Translations under genes and position numbers: made by a program | NCBI RefSeq assembly: GCF_005771405.1 | Contig: NZ_VAUA01000006.1 | Coordinates: 255,678 to 319,677 of the forward strand | DNA from: Parasedimentitalea maritima | GTDB lineage: Bacteria; Pseudomonadota; Alphaproteobacteria; Rhodobacterales; Rhodobacteraceae | Length of the DNA stretch: 64,000 nucleotides | Direction of reading: 5' to 3' | In this document: positions 53,801-60,662 of the stretch, piece after piece | Layout: every line of letters starts with the position of its first letter | Numbering within the stretch: position 1 is the first letter of the stretch | The notes under the pieces: model-generated | What the model was told of the DNA's origin: nothing | The model's input: only the letters and a program-made list of their open reading frames with translations | The model's database searches: none

Positions 53801-54318
53801 CCAAGCGTGGACCGTTTCTGGCCAAGATGGCGGGAGTTGTCGCCGGATGTCAGGAACGTAAATCGGCACGGGGTAACCGCTTTGCCTTTGCCCAACTGTC
53901 GGATACGACTGGCGGATTTGAGATTACGCTGTTTTCCGAAGCGCTAGAGAAAAGCCGCGAACATTTGGTGACCGGTGGCAAGGTTGTGCTGAGCGCCGAG
54001 GCGACAGTGGAAGCTGACCAGCTAAAACTGCTGGCTCGATCCGTTGGTCCCATTGATGCCGCCGTGGCCGATGCCGGCAACAGCAGCCTGCGGGTTTATA
54101 TCACCGAGGCGGCGGCGGTCTCGACCGTAGCCACCGTGCTGGAAGAGGCCCGCGCCGCCGCCAAAAATGCCAGCCGGGGCGAGGTGCTGATGTATTTGCA
54201 AGACCCGACATTACCCGGCGATGTAGAGCTGGATCTGGGTCAGTACTTCCCGATCAACCCGCAGATTAAGGGGGCGATCAAGAGCTTGGATGGGGTGTTG
54301 GATGTTGAGGAGATTTGA
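50806..54318 (+). CDS. dnaE: DNA polymerase III alpha subunit
   Basis: 1170 residues, normal for DnaE1. The N-terminal PHP domain begins FIHLRTHTEYSLLEGALRLK. The catalytic aspartates are in S-M-P-D-F-D-I-D-F-C-M-D (near 402-408) and V-K-F-D-F-L-G-L-K-T-L (near 560). GRGSGAGSLVAYALTITDLD and YQEQVMQIAQVMAGYSLGGA are further polymerase signatures, and an OB-fold region lies near 1010-1080. It is the replicative polymerase. Confidence 0.97.
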   Translation: MTQSPRFIHLRTHTEYSLLEGALRLKKLPDLCKKHDMPAIAVTDSNNLFSALEFSVSASGAGVQPIIGCQMDLRFAEPAPGERPRPPASIVLLAQNESGYEHLMKLNSCLYMRPGSELPFVTLEELNENSGGVICLTGGPNGPVGQLLQMGQRPAAQELMDRLKAIFPDRLYVELQRHPGEAGQPEAEKLTERGHLEMAYAMDLPLVATNDVYFPNTEMYEAHDALICIAEGAYVDQIEGRRRLTAQHYFKSQEEMVTLFADLPEAIENTVEIAKRCAFKAYLRDPILPKFADDEVAELRRIANVGLQKRLAVIPHAVSLEEYQERLDFELGIIEGMGFPGYFLIVADFIEWAKDHDIPVGPGRGSGAGSLVAYALTITDLDPLRYSLLFERFLNPERVSMPDFDIDFCMDRREEVIKYVQQKYGRDKVGQIITFGALLSKAAVRDMGRVLQMPYGQVDRLSKLIPVEGVKPMSIVDSLKEEPRLREEAKNEEVVDRLLKYGMQVEGLLRSAGTHAAGVVIGDRPLDALVPLYRDPRSDMPATQFNMKWVEQAGLVKFDFLGLKTLTVIQSAVDLIKGEGRDLHIAADGTQLYDPPEGAVNEINAIPLDDIPTYKLYAAAKTVAVFQVESSGMMDALKRMKPNCIEDIVALVALYRPGPMENIPTYCEVKNGLKEITSVHPLIDHLLAETQGIIIYQEQVMQIAQVMAGYSLGGADLLRRAMGKKIKEAMDAERPKFEKGAAANGVPPKKASEVFDLLEKFANYGFNKSHAAAYAVVSYQTGWLKANHPVEFMGGVMNCDIHLTDKLAVFFEEVKKGLGLPYIPPCVNRSEAMFNVIDGALIYALGALKNVGVEAMKLVTDARRADGEDRPFATLYDFARRVDLKKVGKRPLEMLARAGAFDQLDPNRRRVFDSLEPLVSYSHAIHEQKNSNQVSLFGDAGEDLPEPRMSGTPDWLPAERLSEEFKAIGFYLSGHPLDDYMPALKRKGVMTLDEVLEKAKRGPFLAKMAGVVAGCQERKSARGNRFAFAQLSDTTGGFEITLFSEALEKSREHLVTGGKVVLSAEATVEADQLKLLARSVGPIDAAVADAGNSSLRVYITEAAAVSTVATVLEEARAAAKNASRGEVLMYLQDPTLPGDVELDLGQYFPINPQIKGAIKSLDGVLDVEEI

Positions 54319-54320
54319 GC

Positions 54321-54481
54321 ATGAGCGCTGATATATTTGGTGACATACTTGTTGGAAAGACATCGAGCAGTTGAATTACGTTCACAACTATCTGCAACTT
54401 GCGCTGACGGACGAGGATTATTTTTCTCTGGAAGTTATACTGCTTCAAACGGAAAACGACCCTATCCTAGTTTGGCAGTAA
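54321..54481 (+). pseudogene. Possible small gene after dnaE with an internal frameshift
   Basis: ATG 54321 has GAGGAG upstream and encodes MSADIFGDILVGK before running to a stop at about 54375. Another frame then gives DIEQLNYVHNYLQLALTDED and YFSLEVILLQTENDPILVWQ, ending at 54481, whose composition looks protein-like. Joining the two would give about 52 residues. No family is recognised; the shift could be decay, chance or a base error. Confidence 0.3.
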
Positions 54482-54511
54482 GCGGCGAATCCATTTGTAA
54501 AAGGACGCGTC

Positions 54512-54558
54512 TGACCTTGAGGAGGTGCAAAGCGCCTTCCCGGGGGAAGGTCAGGCGC
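54512..54558 (+). repeat. Dispersed 47-bp palindromic intergenic element, copy 2
   Basis: Same element as 17931-17977 with a single G-to-A difference, in the 332-bp gap between dnaE and a convergent methyltransferase gene. Both palindromes (TGACCTT/AAGGTCA and CTTCCC/GGGAAG) are intact. Confidence 0.8.
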
Positions 54559-54650
54559 GGCCCGGCGATACCAGGCTGAAAATGGTCCATTTGGCAGTAC
54601 CTTAGCATGCTTTGTTCCGAGCTTAGTCTTAATTGCCAAAGGTAGCAGCG

Positions 54651-55496
54651 CTACTCTCGTATGGCTTCAAAGACATTTAGCCTGGCAGGGATGTTGAGAC
54701 CCCGTGAGGTTTCAAAGGCTTGTAATTGCCAGAGAACCCCATCTTGAATTGCCGCGAGGTCGTCGCTGTTGCCATCATATTTCTTTAAAATTCTTGCCGC
54801 TGGACCAAGGTTAGCGGCAAGCGCGGCGAGCTTGTGTGTCGGCCCCGGGTGGGACAACATTACCTTGCAGGCATCACCCCTCGCATTTGCGAACCCCGCG
54901 GATTTGAGTACGCCGACTACATGATCGATATTCTGAAATCCAAGCGGGCCGGGGGCATTGGGGCTGGTTGGATCCGGCTCGCCCAGTTGGGCGACAGCGG
55001 CATCCCGCGGAATTCTGAACCAGGGATTGTCAGCTATAAGCGCCCAAGCTGCGACGACGAGGCGCCCATCGCTAGCCATGTGCCTGTGAATATTCGCAAA
55101 TGCTGCAACGGGGTCTGAAAAGAACATGACACCAAACCGGGACACCACGAGATCGAAGGGCCCACCAGGAATTGCATCGACCTGTGCATCCAGCAGATGA
55201 TAACGCATCTCTGTCTCAGATTCTTCCGCCCGGTTTTCAGCCTGCGCTAACAGCGGCGCGGAGATATCCAATCCAGTAACTGTTCCGCCGGGTGCTAGGT
55301 GCTGGGAAAACGCCCGGCCCGTTGCTCCAGTGCCGCAACCAATATCGAGAACAGTTTCGCCCGGCGCTGGTTGAGATCGGCGAATGAGCTCCGAGTTCAC
55401 GTTTTGGAACACAAGGTTCAATTCATCTTCAAAAGCGACCCACTTTCGTCCCGAATGAGAGTTCCAAAACTCGATTTGCGCCGTGTTGTTTTGCAT
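54651..55496 (-). CDS. Class I SAM-dependent methyltransferase
   Basis: 281 residues from ATG 55496. The SAM motif is ETVLDIGCGTGATGRAFSQH (near 44-63), followed by TVTGLDISAPLLAQAENRA and PFDLVVSRFGVMFFSDPVAA, a UbiE/Methyltransf_11-type core. The opening MQNNTAQIEFWNSHSGRKWV is common in a group of proteobacterial methyltransferases of unknown substrate. No pathway neighbours help. Confidence 0.85.
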   Translation of the reverse strand: MQNNTAQIEFWNSHSGRKWVAFEDELNLVFQNVNSELIRRSQPAPGETVLDIGCGTGATGRAFSQHLAPGGTVTGLDISAPLLAQAENRAEESETEMRYHLLDAQVDAIPGGPFDLVVSRFGVMFFSDPVAAFANIHRHMASDGRLVVAAWALIADNPWFRIPRDAAVAQLGEPDPTSPNAPGPLGFQNIDHVVGVLKSAGFANARGDACKVMLSHPGPTHKLAALAANLGPAARILKKYDGNSDDLAAIQDGVLWQLQAFETSRGLNIPARLNVFEAIRE

Positions 55497-55650
55497 CGAA
55501 TATCCTTTTCGGTGAGGGACGAGGCGGTCTCAAAAGTAGGGACTGGGGTCGAAACTCGACTGCGGATCCCGAAATTCAACCTGTTTCAAATGCTCAAGCA
55601 GATTAGCAACTGTGACTCCCGAATCCATGCAAAGGAAATTGCCAAAAAGG

Positions 55651-56265
55651 CTACGACAGCTTGAGCTTGGCGACGTCTTTGACCAGCCGTAGGGCCTCTT
55701 TGCGTTCTTTCAGGAGCGACTTTATTGCTTTCTGCAACTGTTTCCTGACTTTCCCAATTGCAGTCAGAACGCCAGTAACCTGGTCGAACCAGCCAAATGC
55801 CATGCTCAGAACCAAGCGGAATTTGTTGAATACTGCCAACGCAGCATCCAGAATGCCAAGTTCTTTCCACAGGTCAGTGATCAGCCCTACAATTTTCGTG
55901 AAGGTTTCGATGTACTTGCGCACGACGGTTTTCAAAAACCGAATGACCTCGTTTTTGTCGACCTTTTTGCGGATGGTTGCCAGAATACGTTTACCCAGCT
56001 GGATGATATCTTTTAGCAATTTTTCAATCGGAGACAGAAAATTCAGGATGGCGCGGATCGTATCGGTAAGCTGGCTAATGACCTTTTTGCCAACTGTTTG
56101 GGCTAGATCCTTAGCTGCCGAAAGAACGTTTTTCAGAAACTTTTGCAGTGGCGTCAGATAGGACTTCACCCGCTTCCAGACAGACTTATAGAAATTGAGC
56201 ACGCGTTTTTGGTGCTCCACAATTGCCTCTTCGACAAACTTTACCGGATCATTGGATGGTGCCAT
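55651..56265 (-). CDS. Unknown lysine-rich helical protein with 40-residue repeats
   Basis: 204 residues from ATG 56265, with AAGGAG upstream. It is almost entirely predicted amphipathic helix, rich in Lys, Leu, Ile and Val, and has no signal peptide. An internal repeat of period 40 is visible: SYLTPLQKFLKNVLSAAKDL from residue 35 and NFLSPIEKLLKDIIQLGKRI from residue 75, aligned without gaps over 28 residues. A less similar helix block (IRFLKTVVRKYIETFTKIVG) follows. I recognise no family; a phasin-like or membrane-surface-binding role is a guess from composition. Confidence 0.7.
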   Translation of the reverse strand: MAPSNDPVKFVEEAIVEHQKRVLNFYKSVWKRVKSYLTPLQKFLKNVLSAAKDLAQTVGKKVISQLTDTIRAILNFLSPIEKLLKDIIQLGKRILATIRKKVDKNEVIRFLKTVVRKYIETFTKIVGLITDLWKELGILDAALAVFNKFRLVLSMAFGWFDQVTGVLTAIGKVRKQLQKAIKSLLKERKEALRLVKDVAKLKLS

Positions 56266-56394
56266 GGCACATCTCCTTGAAATACTCGTACACAAAACAC
56301 AGGGCTGGCGAGCCAACGTCAGAAAACAAGTTCAGCCTGTGTCGTGGTCCGTTATAAATCAAGGGGAATATAAGTGGGTCAAAACCCTGATTGA

Positions 56395-56589
56395 TTAATA
56401 GTGTGGTGGGCGTTCGTTGCCAAATGTGGCGCTGCCGCCTGCATCCTGATCGCGGCCAGCTTCTCTTTGCATCAACATCTGTACGCGCCGGGTCAGCGTG
56501 GCAATTTCACTTTGCTGCTTGGCCATCACATCGCTCATGTCCTCAACCGTGCGGGTCAGATGGGCGATTTGTTCTTCTAGGTCTTGCAT
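56395..56589 (-). CDS. slyX: SlyX-family small coiled-coil protein
   Basis: 64 residues, with AGGAGAG before the [23 protein letters not shown] and [19 protein letters not shown] form a heptad coiled coil, and the C-terminus N-E-R-P-P-H-Y is the SlyX hallmark. Function of the family is poorly defined. It is divergent from hisS. Confidence 0.88.
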   Translation of the reverse strand: MQDLEEQIAHLTRTVEDMSDVMAKQQSEIATLTRRVQMLMQREAGRDQDAGGSATFGNERPPHY

Positions 56590-56728
56590 GGGGCTCTCCT
56601 GCGGATGGTTGGGTTGTCATAGGCGGGAAAGGTCGACGGGGCAACGGTCCGCCGCTGCCTATACCTTGCTGTTGTTACATGCATCGGATAGACCGCGCGG
56701 CGACACCACTCCCAAAGGGACCATACCC

Positions 56729-58219
56729 ATGGCTAAGCAAAAGAAAGCCCCACGCCCCAAGGCCCAGACGCCTAAGGGGTTCCGCGACTATTTCGGAGCT
56801 GAAGTTACTCAGCGCACCGAGATGCTGCATGCGATTGCCGGGGTCTATCATCGCTATGGGTTTGAAGCGCTGGAAAGTGCCGCAGTTGAGACGGTTGAGG
56901 CACTGGGCAAGTTCCTGCCTGACGTCGATCGCCCGAATGAGGGCGTGTTTGCTTGGCAAGAGTTTGACGAAAAAGACAACGGCGACTGGATGGCACTGCG
57001 CTATGATCTGACGGCGCCACTGGCCCGTGTCTATGCCCAGCACCGCAATGACCTGCCCACACCCTATCGCCGTTTTGCAATGGGGCCGGTATGGCGTAAT
57101 GAAAAGCCGGGACCAGGGCGCTATCGCCAGTTCTACCAATGTGATGCAGATACTGTTGGTACTGCGTCGATGGCGGCAGATGCCGAGATCTGCATGATGC
57201 TATCGGACACGTTGGAAACCGTCGGCATACCCCGCGGTGATTATCTGGTGCGTATCAACAATCGCAAGGTTTTGAACGGTGTGCTGGAAGCTATGGGCCT
57301 GCCTGAGGGGGACGGGGCTCGTGATAATGTGCTGCGCACCATCGACAAGTTCGACAAGGTGGGCGAGGCTGGTGTGCGTGAACTGCTGACCAAAGGCCGA
57401 CTGGACGCCTCAGGGGCCTATATCGACGGTGTTGGTCTGTCCGATGAACAGGCTGCTCCGGTGCTGGCTTTCTTGACCTCAAAGGCGACTGATACGGCTG
57501 GAACGTTGGCCAACCTGCGTGCTGCTGTTGGCGATAGCAAGGTCGGGGCCGAAGGTATTGCCGAGCTGGAGCAGATCGGTGAATTCTTGACGGCAGGTGG
57601 CTATGGCCCGGACAGGATCGAGATTGACCCCTCTGTTGTGCGCGGTCTGGGCTATTATACCGGCCCGGTTTACGAGGCAGAACTGACCTTTGAAATCCTA
57701 GATGACAAAGGCCGCAAGCGTCAGTTTGGGTCTGTTGCGGGTGGCGGTCGATACGACGATCTGGTCAAGCGCTTTACTGGGCAGGAAGTGCCCGCAACTG
57801 GCGTTTCGATTGGTGTGGATCGCCTACTGGCTGCTCTGCGTGAAAAGGGTCGTATTACTGCAGAACCCAAGGGGCCGGTCGTGGTCACGGTGATGGATAA
57901 GAAACGCATGGCGGACTATCAGGAGATGGTCGCCGAGCTGCGCAATGCGGGCATCCGGGCCGAAGTTTACCTGGGCAACCCCAAGAACTTTGGCAACCAG
58001 CTGAAATATGCGGACAAGCGGAACTCGCCCATCGCCATTATCGAAGGTGGTGACGAGAAGGAACAGGGCGTGGTGCAGATCAAGGACCTGATCCTTGGTG
58101 CCAAAATTGCCGAAAGCGCCACATTGGAAGAATGGAAAGAGCGCCCCAGCCAGTTTCAGGTCCCGCGCGACCAACTGGTTGCCAAGGTGCGTGAAATTCT
58201 GGATGGGCAGGATCAGTAA
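56729..58219 (+). CDS. hisS: Histidine-tRNA ligase
   Basis: 496 residues from ATG 56729 ([20 protein letters not shown]); the frame is open further upstream but there overlaps slyX on the other strand. Class II motifs: [15 protein letters not shown] (motif 1 region), [24 protein letters not shown] (motif 2), [16 protein letters not shown] (histidine-binding) and [16 protein letters not shown] (motif 3). A C-terminal anticodon-binding domain follows. It shares one base with hisZ (TAATG). Confidence 0.96.
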   Translation: MAKQKKAPRPKAQTPKGFRDYFGAEVTQRTEMLHAIAGVYHRYGFEALESAAVETVEALGKFLPDVDRPNEGVFAWQEFDEKDNGDWMALRYDLTAPLARVYAQHRNDLPTPYRRFAMGPVWRNEKPGPGRYRQFYQCDADTVGTASMAADAEICMMLSDTLETVGIPRGDYLVRINNRKVLNGVLEAMGLPEGDGARDNVLRTIDKFDKVGEAGVRELLTKGRLDASGAYIDGVGLSDEQAAPVLAFLTSKATDTAGTLANLRAAVGDSKVGAEGIAELEQIGEFLTAGGYGPDRIEIDPSVVRGLGYYTGPVYEAELTFEILDDKGRKRQFGSVAGGGRYDDLVKRFTGQEVPATGVSIGVDRLLAALREKGRITAEPKGPVVVTVMDKKRMADYQEMVAELRNAGIRAEVYLGNPKNFGNQLKYADKRNSPIAIIEGGDEKEQGVVQIKDLILGAKIAESATLEEWKERPSQFQVPRDQLVAKVREILDGQDQ

Positions 58220-59307
58220 TGCCAAATCGTTCTGATATTCAGGCCCGCGCCGCCCGGCTGCGCGTGAGTTTTGAAGCTGCAGGGGGGCTGGTGGTTGATC
58301 CGCCCCTGTTGCAACCGGCTGGTACTTTGCTGGACCTATATGGCGAGGATATTCGCGCTCGTGCCTATGTGACTACCGACGCGCTTCGTGGAGAACAGAT
58401 GCTGCGTCCGGATTTTACGGTCCCTGTTGTGCAGATGCATATGCGCGATGGCGCCGAACCAGCACGATATACCTACTCGGGTGAGGTGTTCCGGCGTCAG
58501 GAATTAGATCCGGACCGGATGAACGAATATGTTCAGGTCGGGTATGAAATCTTTGATCGTGACAATCCGGCCTCGGCAGATGCAGAAGTGTTTGCCATGA
58601 TCGCGCTACAGGTTCGAGGTTTGAACCTGCGGGCAGCCACCGGCGACATCGGTATATTGATGGCTGCGGTGCAGGGGTTGAACACCACAGACCGACGCAA
58701 GGCCGCACTGATGCGCCATATCTGGAGACCACGCCGGTTTCGTGCCTTACTGGACCGTTTCTCAGGTCGGGTCGAGCTGCCCGAGAGCCGCAAAAAACTA
58801 TTGTCGACGGAAGGACCGCTGACTGGAACATCGGTTGAAATCGGCAAGCGTAGCCGGGCTGAGATTGATGCGCGGGTTGAAGCCTTGCGCGAAGATGCGA
58901 CAGTCGCGCCAATTTCCGAGAATGAAATGCTGGCGCTTGAGGCCCTGATGGCGGTGCGCGAAACTGTGCCCTATGCGTTGGAGCAGCTGCGCGATATCGC
59001 TGTTGACCTGCCCGCGATCACCCCTGCGCTGGATCGACTGGAAGCCCGCGCTGCGGCCTTAGCTGCGCGCGGTGTGTCAGTTGAAAACCTTGACTTTGAA
59101 GTCTCATTTGGCCGGACTTCGATGGAATACTACGACGGGTTTGTCTTTGGGTTTTATGCCGAGGCACGCCCTGACTTGCCTCCTATTGCCAGTGGAGGCC
59201 GTTATGATGCGCTGACCCGGCAACTCGGGCAGGGGGCCGAAATCCCTGCTGTCGGTGGCGTGTTGCGCCCGGATTTGATCCTGATGTTAGAGGAGGCACA
59301 GTCATGA
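58219..59307 (+). CDS. hisZ: ATP phosphoribosyltransferase regulatory subunit
   Basis: 362 residues. It resembles the catalytic core of HisRS (RPDFTVPVVQMHMRDG, YTYSGEVFRRQELDPDRMNE, SFGRTSMEYYDGFVFGF, ASGGRYDALTRQLG) without the anticodon domain. HisZ forms a complex with short-form HisG and gives histidine feedback. Its position between hisS and a 232-residue HisG, overlapping both, supports this. Confidence 0.94.
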   Translation: MPNRSDIQARAARLRVSFEAAGGLVVDPPLLQPAGTLLDLYGEDIRARAYVTTDALRGEQMLRPDFTVPVVQMHMRDGAEPARYTYSGEVFRRQELDPDRMNEYVQVGYEIFDRDNPASADAEVFAMIALQVRGLNLRAATGDIGILMAAVQGLNTTDRRKAALMRHIWRPRRFRALLDRFSGRVELPESRKKLLSTEGPLTGTSVEIGKRSRAEIDARVEALREDATVAPISENEMLALEALMAVRETVPYALEQLRDIAVDLPAITPALDRLEARAAALAARGVSVENLDFEVSFGRTSMEYYDGFVFGFYAEARPDLPPIASGGRYDALTRQLGQGAEIPAVGGVLRPDLILMLEEAQS

Positions 59308-60002
59308 GCCTCAAACTGGGTGTGCCGTCCAAGGGGCGGCTGATGGAAAAAACTTTCAAATGGTTTGAAAAGCGGGGTGTGACCCTGTCGCGCAGCGCTT
59401 CGGACCGGGAATATGCCGGCCGTGTCGACGGCGTTGATGGTGTTGATCTGGTATTGCTGTCTGCGGGTGAAATCCCGCGTGAATTGGCGGCCGGGCGTAT
59501 TCATCTTGGTGTCACGGGAACGGATCTTGTGCACGAGAAACTTCCGCGGTGGGAACAGCAGGTCGAACAGGTCGAACCAATGGGCTTTGGACAGGCCGAC
59601 CTGATCCTGGCGGTGCCGCAGTCCTGGGTTGATGTGGATACGGTGGATGATCTCGATGCGGTGGCATCGGCGTTTCGGGCGCGACATGGGCATCGGTTGC
59701 GGATCGCCACAAAATACCACCGGTTGGTGCGGGAATTCCTCACCGACGGTGGTGTGGCTGATTACCAGTTGGTTGATAGCCAGGGCGCAACCGAAGGCAC
59801 GGTCAAGAATGAGACTGCTGAAATGGTCGCAGATATAACTTCAACTGGTGAAACCCTGCGGGCCAACCACTTGAAGATCCTCAGCGACGGGCCAGTGCTG
59901 AAATCACAGGCCACCCTGTGGCGCAGCCGGTCGGTTGTGATGACCGACAAAGAAAAGGCTGCGCTGAAGCAGATGCTGGCGCTTTTGCGCGGCGAAGCCT
60001 GA
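59304..60002 (+). CDS. hisG: ATP phosphoribosyltransferase, short form
   Basis: 232 residues, overlapping hisZ by 4 bases (ATGA). Blocks LKLGVPSKGRLMEKTFKWFE, LVLLSAGEIPRELAAGRIHL, GVTGTDLVHEK and LRIATKYHRLVREFL identify HisG. The C-terminal regulatory domain of long HisG is absent, as expected when HisZ is present. It catalyses the first step of histidine synthesis, joining ATP and PRPP. Confidence 0.96.
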   Translation: MSLKLGVPSKGRLMEKTFKWFEKRGVTLSRSASDREYAGRVDGVDGVDLVLLSAGEIPRELAAGRIHLGVTGTDLVHEKLPRWEQQVEQVEPMGFGQADLILAVPQSWVDVDTVDDLDAVASAFRARHGHRLRIATKYHRLVREFLTDGGVADYQLVDSQGATEGTVKNETAEMVADITSTGETLRANHLKILSDGPVLKSQATLWRSRSVVMTDKEKAALKQMLALLRGEA

Positions 60003-60017
60003 GGTTAGATTTACTGG

Positions 60018-60047
60018 CGTTACCGTAGGTTTCCCGGTTCGGTAACG
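60018..60047. terminator. Hairpin between convergent hisG and DUF1489 genes
   Basis: CGTTACCG (60018-60025) and CGGTAACG (60040-60047) form an 8-bp stem with a 14-base loop in the 52-bp gap. It may serve both directions; the flanking T-runs are short. Confidence 0.5.
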
Positions 60048-60054
60048 TCACTAT

Positions 60055-60486
60055 CTATAGCACCCCAATTTCAGCTAACGCCTGGTTCAATTCGGGCGGT
60101 AGGCTATCCTCGGCGCTGGCCCCTTCACGCAGATCAGGGGGGCTGTCCTCTGGTTTGAGGTAGCGCCAGCCTTGAAAGGGGCGGCGCAGGGCGCTTTGGG
60201 TGCGGTGAATTTCTGGGTCCAGCACAAAGGCGCAGCGCCGAATGCCGTCTTCACCAATCACCTCATCAAATCGCAGGATACGCTGACGGCACTGAATGGC
60301 GCCTTTGATCACCCAATAAATGGACCCACCTGCGACGATTTCAACCTCGCGCTTGGGCCACATGCGGGTAACATGACGTGGCAAATCATCCGGGGATTGC
60401 GCGCGCCGCATTTCCTGCCACGCGGTCAAAGTTTCTACACTTTCTGACCCGACCGAAAGCTTGATTAGATTGATAGTGTTATCCAC
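60055..60486 (-). CDS. DUF1489 family protein
   Basis: 143 residues from GTG 60486. The family pattern is clear: INLIKLSVGSESVETLTAWQ, RHVTRMWPKREVEIVAGGSI, YWVIKGAIQCRQRILRF and RRPFQGWRYL. It is widespread in Alphaproteobacteria, cytoplasmic, and of unknown function. It is divergent from nrdJ across 176 bp. Confidence 0.9.
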   Translation of the reverse strand: MDNTINLIKLSVGSESVETLTAWQEMRRAQSPDDLPRHVTRMWPKREVEIVAGGSIYWVIKGAIQCRQRILRFDEVIGEDGIRRCAFVLDPEIHRTQSALRRPFQGWRYLKPEDSPPDLREGASAEDSLPPELNQALAEIGVL

Positions 60487-60517
60487 AGGTCATCCCCAGA
60501 GTCGTCCCCAAACCGTC

Positions 60518-60563
60518 CGTATATTGTAGTCACTCCCTTGGGGGAAACAAGGTATTGTGGTAC
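60518..60563. promoter_or_regulatory. Candidate NrdR box pair upstream of nrdJ
   Basis: Two similar AT-rich sites, CGTATATTGTAGTC (around 60518-60532) and AGGTATTGTGGTAC (around 60550-60563), have their ATTGT cores exactly 31 bp apart, three helical turns. NrdR boxes (consensus near ACACwATATwTTGTGT) occur in pairs at about this spacing before ribonucleotide reductase genes. Individual matches are partial. Confidence 0.45.
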
Positions 60564-60662
60564 ACTCCTCAGGAAAATGCGCCGCAGTCGTCGATTCCAA
60601 GTTGAGACATGGGCCTTGCCTGTGTATCGAGATCGCTCCTCAAGCCTAAAGGGATTCGCTAA

